Positions 6,604 through 11,771 of a stretch of DNA of 11,980 bases are shown here, in pieces. The number at the start of each line of letters is the position of its first letter. Position 1 is the first letter of the stretch. The position numbers and the translations under genes were made by a program. This DNA is from Candidatus Nanoarchaeia archaeon (GTDB taxonomy: Archaea; Nanoarchaeota; Nanoarchaeia; SCGC-AAA011-G17; JAFCDX01): the NCBI GenBank assembly GCA_028717785.1, contig JAQUND010000015.1, forward strand, positions 1 through 11,980, read 5' to 3'. The notes beneath the pieces are model-generated. The model worked only from the letters and a program-made list of their open reading frames with translations, was not told the DNA's origin and searched no databases.

Positions 6604-7745
6604 AAGCATTATACATGTCTCAATATGAATTAGAAGATCAACAAAACCATGCTTATTTAAAAGAAAAATATGATAAAAAAACAATTGTATTTTATTCTGG
6701 TCCAAGCTTTGAAAAATGGAATTATAATTCATGCGAAACTAAAGGGATTGGTGGTTCTGAAACTTGGGCGATAAAATTATCAGAAGAATTTGCGAAATTA
6801 GGATACAGAGTTTTAAATTTTGCTGATTGTTCTATTGAGGGAAAGTTTAATGGCGTGAATTGGATTCATTATTCAAAACTTCATGATTATATTGAATATA
6901 ATTATTTTGATTGTTTTATTAGCTCAAGAACAACAGAACCTTTTAAATTAAAAATTCGTTCAGATAAAAAATTAGTTATTTGCCACGATATCTGGTTAAA
7001 CAAAAATAAAATAGTACCATACCAAGAAAAGGTCGATAAATTCTTGTGTTTAAGCGATTGGCACAGGCAATTTGTTTGTAATCACCATGGTTTTCCATTA
7101 GATAAAGTTTTGATTGTGTCTAACGGTATCGATATTACTCGATACAAACAAGAAGTTGAAAGACAGCCTTATCGTTTAATTTGGAGTTCTAGTTTAGATA
7201 GAGGTCTTGATACACTTCTTTATTTATTTGATTTTGTTAAAGTAAATATACCAGAATTAGAACTTCATATATTTTATGGAATAGATAATTGGGAAAAAAC
7301 TGTTGTTTACAAACCTGCTGAAAAACAAAAGATAGAAAATATTAAAAGAGCTATGAATAAACCTGGGGTTTTTTATCATGGTAGAGTAGGTCAAGATAGA
7401 CTTGCAGAAGAACAACTTAAAAGCTCTTTATGGTGTTATCCTACAACATTTACAGAAACATGGTGTATAACAGCGATAGAGATGATGGCTGCTGGAGTTC
7501 CAATAATTTGTTCTAATCTTGCTGCTCTTACAACAACGGTTGGTGATTGTGGTATTTTAATAGGTAATGGGAATATTAATCAAGCATTGACTAGAGATTG
7601 TAGAATTCAATTTGCGCATAAAATTATTGAGATTTTAAAAAATAAAGAAATATGGAAATATTGGTCAGTGAAAGGTAAAGAAAGAGCAAAACAATTTACT
7701 TGGAAGAATGCTGCAAATGATTTTATAAAGAAAATTGGACTTTAG
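6600..7745 (+). CDS. GT4-family glycosyltransferase
   Basis: 381 residues, a complete GT-B fold retaining enzyme. The N-terminal half has the donor/acceptor loop KGIGGSETWAIKL (48-60), KKLVICHDIWLNKN (123-136), FLCLSDWHRQFV (148-159) and SNGID (174-178). The C-terminal half has LIWSSSLDRGLDTLL (193-207), ELELHIFYG (219-227), GVFYHGRVGQDRLAE (256-270), and the catalytic E-x7-E pattern in TFTETWCITAIEMMAAGVP, with E286 and E294. It ends with the usual FTWKNAANDFIKKI helix. The start codon overlaps the stop of the GT2 fusion gene (ATGA). As the last gene of the block it likely completes the glycan. It is soluble with no membrane anchor; the sugar donor cannot be told from the sequence. Confidence 0.87.
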   Translation: MKALYMSQYELEDQQNHAYLKEKYDKKTIVFYSGPSFEKWNYNSCETKGIGGSETWAIKLSEEFAKLGYRVLNFADCSIEGKFNGVNWIHYSKLHDYIEYNYFDCFISSRTTEPFKLKIRSDKKLVICHDIWLNKNKIVPYQEKVDKFLCLSDWHRQFVCNHHGFPLDKVLIVSNGIDITRYKQEVERQPYRLIWSSSLDRGLDTLLYLFDFVKVNIPELELHIFYGIDNWEKTVVYKPAEKQKIENIKRAMNKPGVFYHGRVGQDRLAEEQLKSSLWCYPTTFTETWCITAIEMMAAGVPIICSNLAALTTTVGDCGILIGNGNINQALTRDCRIQFAHKIIEILKNKEIWKYWSVKGKERAKQFTWKNAANDFIKKIGL

Positions 7746-7911
7746 AAATAGTTTCATTTTGTATTTTTTTATACTTTAACTCATTAGATATTAAAACTCT
7801 CAATTATATAGTTTTTTATATTTTATATAGTTTTTATCATTTTTAATTTTTTATATGTTTTTAATGTATACAACATGTTTTTGAAAATAATTAATTAAAA
7901 AAGAGATTATA
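7746..7911 (+). other. Extremely AT-rich intergenic spacer
   Basis: 166 bases separating the glycosyltransferase block from a cluster of small genes, with GC well below the rest of the window. It holds two tandem copies of a TATATAGTTTTT(T)AT element, an 8-bp AACATGTT palindrome near 7873, and T-tracts. There is no strong hairpin, so a factor-independent terminator is not supported. Most likely it is a promoter region for the gene at 7912. Confidence 0.4.
7805..7837 (+). repeat. Tandem direct repeat TATATAGTTTTT(T)AT
   Basis: Copy 1 is at 7805-7819 (six T) and copy 2 at 7824-7837 (five T), about 19 bases apart start to start. Related copies stand at 9104-9119 and 9396-9409. The approximately two-turn spacing would place both on one face of the helix, which suits a protein-binding or promoter element, but low complexity is the alternative explanation. 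Confidence 0.45.
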
Positions 7912-8142
7912 ATGATAAAAACAAGCGATTTGTATTTTGCAGCTTATTTACAATGTATGGGTTGTTCTATTGTTGGTGCTGTAAAAGAGAGTTCTAAATA
8001 TCTTTTTACTTTTGAAGATAAAGAAAAAAGAGAAAATCTCAAAGATAATTATTTTAATGAAAGTAAAGAAAGTTTGATACCAGCTTTAAAATATGCAAAT
8101 GCTATTAGAAGTCTAAAAACATTTGTTTATGTAAATAATTAA
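7912..8142 (+). CDS. Small phage protein resembling DUF5659
   Basis: 76 residues. The pattern K-T-S-D-L-Y-F-A-A-Y-L near the N-terminus (3-13), a hydrophobic GCSIVGAV (17-24), FTFEDKEKRENL (32-43), YFN (47-49) and a C-terminal PALKYANAIRSLKTFVY (57-73) matches what I remember of the small DUF5659 family found in phages and archaeal viruses. Its function is unknown to me; the fold looks like beta strands followed by helices. The start has a weak AAGAGA site. It leads a three-gene cluster (gaps of 10 and 24 bases). The family assignment is from memory of the pattern and not verified. Confidence 0.72.
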   Translation: MIKTSDLYFAAYLQCMGCSIVGAVKESSKYLFTFEDKEKRENLKDNYFNESKESLIPALKYANAIRSLKTFVYVNN

Positions 8143-8152
8143 AATAACAATC

Positions 8153-8509
8153 ATGAACAAACAATCTTTTAATAAAGAAAATCCTGTCGATTTATTTTCG
8201 CAATTAATAAAAGTTCTTTCAAAACAAAAAGAACACAACAATATTGACAGTTTAATCGACAAAATTAGAGCATTAAGCTCAGATGTTTTTAAAGAGTTAA
8301 ACAAAAATAGTAATTTTTCTATAATTGACGAACTTCTAAAAGAAGCGAAATATAAAAGATTTTTCTCTATAGAACCAGACATTAATGGTACTTTGTCTAA
8401 GATACAAAGAGGTGGGTTTAAAATAGAATTATCAGGTAATATAGAAAAAATTAACAATCCTGATGAGATTATTGAAGTTTTAAGAAATGCTTGGAAAAAA
8501 TTACAATAA
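8153..8509 (+). CDS. Hypothetical protein
   Basis: 118 residues, not recognised. The N-terminal two-thirds is predicted helical (VDLFSQLIKVLSKQ, NIDSLIDKIRALSSDVFKEL, SIIDELLKEAKYKRFF), followed by a short strand pair around GGFKIELSGNIEKI (87-100) and a final helix PDEIIEVLRNAWKKL (103-117). There is no signal, membrane segment or cysteine. It starts 10 bases after the preceding gene with no visible Shine-Dalgarno, suggesting translation coupled to its neighbour. The codon bias and AT content match the surrounding genes, and no competing frame on either strand is more plausible. Confidence 0.7.
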   Translation: MNKQSFNKENPVDLFSQLIKVLSKQKEHNNIDSLIDKIRALSSDVFKELNKNSNFSIIDELLKEAKYKRFFSIEPDINGTLSKIQRGGFKIELSGNIEKINNPDEIIEVLRNAWKKLQ

Positions 8510-8533
8510 AAACATTTATGATTACAGACTAAG

Positions 8534-8911
8534 ATGAAATACGAAGCAAAAATTATTGAAACTGCTATTAACAAAATAGAACAAGATGTAGTTGAAAAAA
8601 ACGCCCCTCCTCTTGATTCTAATATTAATGAACCGTCAATTTGCGAATGTCCTAAATCATTTTCTTATAGAGACCTTAAAAAAGTTTCTAGAGAAATAGT
8701 TTTACTTAGAGCTGACAACTTTAATTCTTTATTTATAGAACAAGGTTCTAAAAACTTTCCTAAAATTGCAGAAGTAAATTTTATTGAATTCTTTTTTGGG
8801 CAAAATGCTCTAGTTGGTACATTTGAAGCACATTTCGAAGATAAAGAAAGTTTTCCTTATAAAACTACAATTAGTGCATCTTGGAATGGAAACAAATTAA
8901 AAGTATTCTAA
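8534..8911 (+). CDS. Hypothetical protein
   Basis: 125 residues, not recognised. Helical N-terminus (AKIIETAINKIEQDVVEK), a Pro-rich linker with a C-E-C pair (C37, C39: NEPSICECPKSF), and a C-terminal half with alternating hydrophobic residues (REIVLLRAD, EVNFIEFFF, VGTFEAHFEDK, KTTISASWNGNKLKVF) that suggests a small beta sheet. It is the last gene before a 513-base non-coding gap, so it probably closes the small operon begun at 7912. The RBS is poor. A role cannot be inferred. Confidence 0.68.
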   Translation: MKYEAKIIETAINKIEQDVVEKNAPPLDSNINEPSICECPKSFSYRDLKKVSREIVLLRADNFNSLFIEQGSKNFPKIAEVNFIEFFFGQNALVGTFEAHFEDKESFPYKTTISASWNGNKLKVF

Positions 8912-9103
8912 AACTTTATCTAATATAATTTGACTTTTCGCACAAACATTCTACGACAACAACTATCACACTGTTTTTAATCTAATATAGTTCTATGTTA
9001 AACATATTTCAATATGCTAGACATAAACAAGACTGATCGCTATAATAAAATAAGATGTTAAGTTTATTCTTATTGTTTTTAATATTAATTAAAAAATTAA
9101 TGT

Positions 9104-9119
9104 TATAAAGTTTTTTTAT
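9104..9119 (+). promoter_or_regulatory. Copy of TATANAGTTTTT(T)AT element
   Basis: TATAAAGTTTTTTTAT, inside the large non-coding gap and matching the elements at 7805, 7824 and 9396 apart from T-run length. No gene starts nearby, which argues either for an unannotated transcript or against a promoter role. Confidence 0.3.
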
Positions 9120-9253
9120 CTTAATGCTTTTTTTTTTACAGCTTTTTCAATAAAAATATTATAATTAAAACGTGCAGTGAAAGAAGTATAGAATAATAAA
9201 GTCTATAACGATAAATGTTTTAATATAAAGCTTTAATAATAGAGCAATATAAC

Positions 9254-9337
9254 AAACAGTTTAAAACAAATAATCATACAAACGAAAGCGCACAACTATT
9301 GTGCGCTTTCTGTATTCGTACATTATTGAAACTGTTT
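9254..9337. repeat. 9-bp inverted repeat concentric with the 9284-9310 hairpin
   Basis: AAACAGTTT (9254-9262) and AAACTGTTT (9329-9337) are perfect reverse complements. Their midpoint (9295.5) falls within 2 bases of the midpoint of the enclosed 12-bp hairpin, so the whole could fold as a two-level structure or act as paired operator half-sites. Confidence 0.55.
9284..9310 (+). terminator. Perfect 12-bp hairpin with 3-base loop, possible transcription terminator
   Basis: GAAAGCGCACAA, loop CTA, then TTGTGCGCTTTC. A half-GC perfect stem in otherwise ~20% GC DNA is unlikely by chance. It lies in the gap between two gene groups, where a terminator would be expected. The 3' flank (TGTATTCG) is not a proper T-tract on either strand, so it is an atypical intrinsic terminator at best and might be an RNA-stability or protein-binding element instead. 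Confidence 0.55.
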
Positions 9338-9395
9338 ATATAAACGCTAAATTATCTTGATTTCATCTTAGGTTAAAGTAATTTCTGCTAACTTT

Positions 9396-9409
9396 TATAC
9401 AGTTTTTAT
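9396..9409 (+). promoter_or_regulatory. TATACAGTTTTTAT element immediately before the MerR-like gene
   Basis: It matches the 7824-7837 copy at 13 of 14 positions and ends 15 bases before ATG 9425. Being so close to the start, it could be a promoter core or an operator through which the MerR-like protein controls itself. Confidence 0.35.
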
Positions 9410-9424
9410 AAGAAATCGTATAAC

Positions 9425-9631
9425 ATGCAACAAATAGACAGTAATTCTATTTATAAATTAAAAGAAACTGCGCGTTTTTTGTGTGTTAGCGAATCTACTT
9501 TAAGGTCTTGGGATAGAAATGGTTATTTTATTGCAGGAAGAACAGTAGGAAAACATAGAGTGTATACTGGAGAACAAATCATAAATATTCAAAAAAAAAT
9601 GTTTGAGAATGTGAAAAGCAAGGAGTTTTGA
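9425..9631 (+). CDS. MerR/excisionase-type helix-turn-helix mini-protein
   Basis: 68 residues consisting of little more than a winged helix-turn-helix. IYKLKETARFLCVSESTLRSW (9-29) is the helix-turn-helix, and DRNGYFIAGRTVGKHRVYTGEQI (30-52) matches the MerR/IS607 N-terminal pattern (G..-x-RT-x-G-HR-x-Y). A short C-terminal helix follows, with no effector or serine recombinase domain. Known relatives with this build are phage or integrative-element regulators and recombination directionality factors. The start ATG 9425 has only a weak AAGAA site. It abuts the next gene with no gap, whose RBS lies within its 3' end. It probably binds DNA near its own promoter, where AT-rich repeats are present; that is inference. 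Confidence 0.78.
   Translation: MQQIDSNSIYKLKETARFLCVSESTLRSWDRNGYFIAGRTVGKHRVYTGEQIINIQKKMFENVKSKEF
9620..9625 (+). promoter_or_regulatory. Shine-Dalgarno AAGGAG that decides a TTG start
   Basis: AAGGAG is placed 6 bases before TTG 9632, inside the last codons of the MerR-like gene. The next gene begins with TTG directly after the TGA stop, and this strong site is the reason to accept the rare start codon. Confidence 0.7.
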
Positions 9632-9832
9632 TTGAATAGCGAACAAGGCTTTTTTGTTAAAGTTAGAGACGATTTTTATATGGGTCCTTATGATAATTTA
9701 AAATTAGCAAGAGATAATGCTCGAAAAGTAAGTTCTAATTTGTGTATTTATCATGGTATCTTAAAAAAAATATCTGAAGGTATAATAGATGACTCTCAAT
9801 TATATTTAGTTCCTAAAATTGATAAATCATGA
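9632..9832 (+). CDS. Small hypothetical protein with TTG start
   Basis: 66 residues. A GFFVKVRDDFYMGPYDNLKLARDNA block (6-30) followed by LCIYHGILKKIS (37-48) and a SQLYLVPKI end (55-63) suggests two or three strands and one helix; the G-P-Y-(x)n-A-(x)3-A pattern recurs in small phage proteins. No function is known to me. It sits directly behind the MerR-like gene (no spacer) and is presumably co-expressed with it. TTG is supported by AAGGAG 6 bases upstream. Confidence 0.7.
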   Translation: MNSEQGFFVKVRDDFYMGPYDNLKLARDNARKVSSNLCIYHGILKKISEGIIDDSQLYLVPKIDKS

Positions 9833-9866
9833 GATTTGTTCTGATATTAAGTTGTAGATATTTAAT

Positions 9867-9890
9867 TATAAATGCAATTGCATATAAATA
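9867..9890 (+). promoter_or_regulatory. Possible late-type promoter: two TATAAAT boxes around a 12-bp palindrome
   Basis: TATAAATG (9867-9874) and TATAAATA (9883-9890) flank and overlap the perfect palindrome ATGCAATTGCAT (9872-9883), 20-43 bases before ATG 9910. TATAAATA is the T4-type late promoter box, but the same octamer occurs by chance inside the gene at 2668, so the AT-rich background weakens the case. Confidence 0.3.
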
Positions 9891-9909
9891 TTAATTATAG
9901 GAGCACAGC

Positions 9910-10170
9910 ATGAAATATAGTAAAATCATAATCGAGACTGATGGAACTTCAATAGGAACAAAGGTTTTAGTAGATGGCAAGCAATTGGAATTAGTACAAA
10001 ATTTAGATTTTTCTTGTAATGTTGATGAAGTTTTTGCACGTTTAAACATACAAGTTGCTTGTAAAAATAGTGTATCTAAAAAAATTAAAGTAAGAGATTT
10101 AAAAACAGAAAAATTTGTCGATAAAGAAAAGTTGTCTTCAATTCCTCTTATTCTTGAGAGAAAGAATTAA
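9910..10170 (+). CDS. Small hypothetical phage protein
   Basis: 86 residues with AGGAG (9899-9903) 6 bases before the ATG. The first half has a beta pattern: YSKIIIETDGTSIGTKVLVDGKQLELVQNLDF split over residues 3-34, then DEVFARLNIQVACK (39-52). The second half (KKIKVRDLKTEKFVDKEKLSS) is highly charged and Lys-rich. It resembles small phage proteins that look like a single beta sandwich, without known function. It overlaps the following nuclease gene by one base (TAATG), indicating translational coupling, so a partner or regulator of the nuclease is possible. Confidence 0.72.
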   Translation: MKYSKIIIETDGTSIGTKVLVDGKQLELVQNLDFSCNVDEVFARLNIQVACKNSVSKKIKVRDLKTEKFVDKEKLSSIPLILERKN

Positions 10171-10826
10171 TGTCAAATTTGGCTGAAACTCTTTATTATA
10201 ATATTTATAGTAGCATGTTACTTGGTGAAAATATTAATGCAAAAATGTATTTAAGTTTTCTTAGAGAAGAATATAATACTAATGAACATTTATTTGAACC
10301 ACTAAAAAAAGATAATCGTTGGGAACATTTAATAGAACTTGGAAACGCTATAGATAACAATCTTTTTTTATCTAATAATAAAAATTTTGAATCTAGTATA
10401 GAAGAACATGTTCAGGTAAAAAAGGACGAAATCGTTTATTCAAAACAGGATGATTTAGTAAAAGCTATTATATTATCTCAAGATAAACTTAGAATTTGTC
10501 TTAAAGCTGAATCTGATTTTCATTGTATTTTTACTGAGATGGAAACGAAGTTTGGAAGAGTAGATTTAGTAGCCCAGGATAAAAATACTATTTATCCTAT
10601 AGAAGTAAAAAAGAATGGTGCATATCATGATGTATTGGGTCAAATAAATAAATATATAATACATTTTAAGTTAAAATTAATTAATAGAATATATAATGAT
10701 GTTGTGGGTGTTGTTATAGCAAATAGTTTTGATAATTATGTTCTAAAAGAATTATATAAGTTTAATATTTTTGCTATTAAATATAAATTTATAAGTAGTA
10801 AAGAAGTTGAGTTTAAAAAAATTTAG
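10170..10826 (+). CDS. PD-(D/E)XK nuclease, NucS/RecB-like
   Basis: 218 residues. The C-terminal half carries a PD-(D/E)XK core: FTEMETKFGRVDLVAQ (121-136) with D132, TIYPIEVKKNGAYHD (140-154) with the E145-V-K147 dyad, and GQINKYIIHF (157-166) with Q158 and Y162, the motif IV Q-(x)3-Y typical of NucS C-terminal and related restriction-like nucleases. Strands VVGVVIANSF (178-187) and FNIFAIKYKF (198-207) complete the fold. The N-terminal ~100 residues are helical and unrecognised (ETLYYNIYSSMLL, AKMYLSFLREEY, WEHLIELGNAIDN). It overlaps the preceding gene by TAATG. Likely a metal-dependent DNase acting in DNA repair, recombination, host DNA degradation or exclusion of rivals; the target is unknown. 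Confidence 0.78.
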   Translation: MSNLAETLYYNIYSSMLLGENINAKMYLSFLREEYNTNEHLFEPLKKDNRWEHLIELGNAIDNNLFLSNNKNFESSIEEHVQVKKDEIVYSKQDDLVKAIILSQDKLRICLKAESDFHCIFTEMETKFGRVDLVAQDKNTIYPIEVKKNGAYHDVLGQINKYIIHFKLKLINRIYNDVVGVVIANSFDNYVLKELYKFNIFAIKYKFISSKEVEFKKI

Positions 10827-10857
10827 TTTTATAAAGATTTTATTGTTTAGTTTTATA
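10822..10857 (+). repeat. Exact 12-base direct repeat TTTAGTTTTATA
   Basis: Copies at 10822-10833 (overlapping the TAG stop of the nuclease gene) and 10846-10857 (ending 2 bases before ATG 10860). The 24-base period and position in the only gap between two genes suggest a promoter or operator; it is related in sequence to the TATANAGTTTTT(T)AT elements. Confidence 0.45.
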
Positions 10858-10859
10858 TT

Positions 10860-11204
10860 ATGAATGAAAAAATAGAAAAAATTATTGATGAAATACTTGG
10901 TTGGTGTGGGATAGAACCCGAAAATAGTGAAAAAGTTATAGACATAGTAGATGAAGCTCCGGGAAGATATTTAAGAAGAAATGATAATTTTTTAGTAAGG
11001 ACAATGAGTAAGGTAAAGAAAACAAATGAAGATATTATAAATGATTTTTTAGATTGGTTTGGGCCTAATGGTGAGTGTTGGTGTGATGAAAAGAATAAGT
11101 TTGTAGATCCCGATGAATGTCCTGATTATGCTATGTTAAGAGATACAGGTCCTGGGAAAACTTATAGATATCTACATCTTCATGATGATTATAAATCTTA
11201 TTAA
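10860..11204 (+). CDS. Small hypothetical protein with internal helix duplication
   Basis: 114 residues, acidic, not recognised. Two segments look like copies of one motif: EKIIDEILGWCGIEPEN (5-21) and EDIINDFLDWFGPNGEC (57-73), sharing E, I-I, L, W and G at equal spacing. The second is followed by a cysteine cluster (C73, C75, C87: ECWCDEKNK and DPDECPDY), which together with C16 or His residues (LHLHDD at 105-110) might bind a metal. It ends YKSY. The RBS is weak. It is followed after 3 bases by the RBS and start of the next gene, so the two are probably co-transcribed. Confidence 0.7.
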   Translation: MNEKIEKIIDEILGWCGIEPENSEKVIDIVDEAPGRYLRRNDNFLVRTMSKVKKTNEDIINDFLDWFGPNGECWCDEKNKFVDPDECPDYAMLRDTGPGKTYRYLHLHDDYKSY

Positions 11205-11216
11205 GGGTTGAATATT

Positions 11217-11582
11217 ATGAGATTTTTTAAAAGGGGAGAAACAGCTGTTTCTCGATTTATATTTAGAGATTTTATTTCAAACGAACCCATAGATGTAGAA
11301 AATCCTCAATATGACATAGTTTATCATAGTAATGGTGATGAGATCGAAGTAGTAGAATTATCTGATTTACAGAAAGTAGAAGGAAAGATAGGTATCTATA
11401 TATGTTCATGGGAGATACCTGAAATAGCGATCGAAAATGCTACTTATTTTGTTACTGGTTACGGCGTTAATCAAGTAAGAGAGACAAATTTGATTGTTGA
11501 GGATATGTATAGAGTCTTACCTATTACTTTTTTTGGTGATGTTTCTAATGGTGGTATTACAGCAAAGTTTTCTGTAACTTAG
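11217..11582 (+). CDS. Beta-rich virion-type hypothetical protein
   Basis: 121 residues from ATG 11217, chosen because AAGGG (11203-11207) is 9 bases upstream; the in-frame TTG at 11208 touches that site and is unlikely to be used. The pattern FKRGETAVSRFIFRDFISNEPIDV (4-27), PQYDIVYHSNGDEIEVVEL (30-48), GKIGIYICSWEIPEIA (56-71), NATYFVTGYG (74-83) and DMYRVLP (96-102) reads as seven or eight beta strands, an Ig-like sandwich of the sort common in phage tail, head-decoration and baseplate proteins. There is no signal or membrane segment. A structural role is inferred from fold and location; the exact virion part is unknown. Confidence 0.75.
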   Translation: MRFFKRGETAVSRFIFRDFISNEPIDVENPQYDIVYHSNGDEIEVVELSDLQKVEGKIGIYICSWEIPEIAIENATYFVTGYGVNQVRETNLIVEDMYRVLPITFFGDVSNGGITAKFSVT

Positions 11583-11618
11583 CTGTAGTTGCAAGCAATA
11601 AAATTTATTTTTTAAGTT

Positions 11619-11622
11619 GGAG
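11619..11622 (+). promoter_or_regulatory. Shine-Dalgarno GGAG for the 46-residue gene
   Basis: GGAG ends 8 bases before ATG 11631, an ideal spacing that supports translation of the short downstream frame. Confidence 0.6.
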
Positions 11623-11630
11623 CGCGGCAC

Positions 11631-11771
11631 ATGGAAACAATCTTTTTACACTTCGGAAAAGTTTTGTTATTGACAATTCGGGTAGTTTGTGGTGTAGTTG
11701 GATTATGTAAAGATTCCTCTGTGATGATAATAGCAGTGGTTGCTACTCTCGGATGGGTACTGTGCCGCTGA
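11631..11771 (+). CDS. Small hydrophobic membrane protein (46 residues)
   Basis: METIFLHFGKVLLLTIRVVC begins the protein and a second hydrophobic stretch SSVMIIAVVATLGWVLC (29-45) ends it, with K27-D28 between and CR at the C-terminus. This gives one or two membrane helices in a hairpin. The size and layout suit a small holin-like or other phage membrane peptide, but nothing diagnostic is present. A correctly spaced GGAG supports expression. GC is about 40%, above the neighbouring genes. It follows the beta-rich protein gene by 48 bases. Confidence 0.6.
   Translation: METIFLHFGKVLLLTIRVVCGVVGLCKDSSVMIIAVVATLGWVLCR

Larger units (their letters stand above)
8912..9424 (+). other. 513-base non-coding region with hairpin, inverted repeat and AT-rich motif copies
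   Basis: No convincing frame, tRNA cloverleaf or known riboswitch was seen. It holds a direct repeat ATCTAATATA(A/G)TT at 8919-8931 and 8980-8992, an ATTAATT-AAAA-AATTAAT inverted repeat near 9082-9099, a TATAAAGTTTTTTTAT copy at 9104-9119, a TAAAGCTTTA palindrome near 9227, a 12-bp hairpin at 9284-9310 bracketed by a 9-bp inverted repeat, and another TATACAGTTTTTAT copy just before the next gene. It separates two transcription units and probably carries the terminator of one and the promoter and operator of the other; an origin or small RNA is possible. Confidence 0.5.

Noticed and set aside
8113..8574. Minus-strand frame of 153 codons
   Set aside because: It runs opposite to the genes at 8153 and 8534, is rich in Ile/Leu/Ser/Cys as expected from the complement of Lys/Glu/Asn-rich coding, has no RBS, and every other gene is on the + strand.
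8995..9036. 13-codon frame beginning ATG 8995 in the non-coding gap
   Set aside because: No RBS, too short, and no pattern to support translation.
8912..9424. tRNA or CRISPR array in the large gap
   Set aside because: No T-loop/anticodon geometry and no regularly spaced repeats of CRISPR length were seen.
9425..9631. IS607-type transposon (TnpA N-terminal-like sequence)
   Set aside because: Only the HTH part is present; there is no serine recombinase domain, no TnpB/IscB-like gene and no element ends nearby.
11208..11582. TTG 11208 as the start of the beta-rich protein
   Set aside because: The AAGGG site ends directly at this codon, leaving no spacing, while ATG 11217 is correctly placed.
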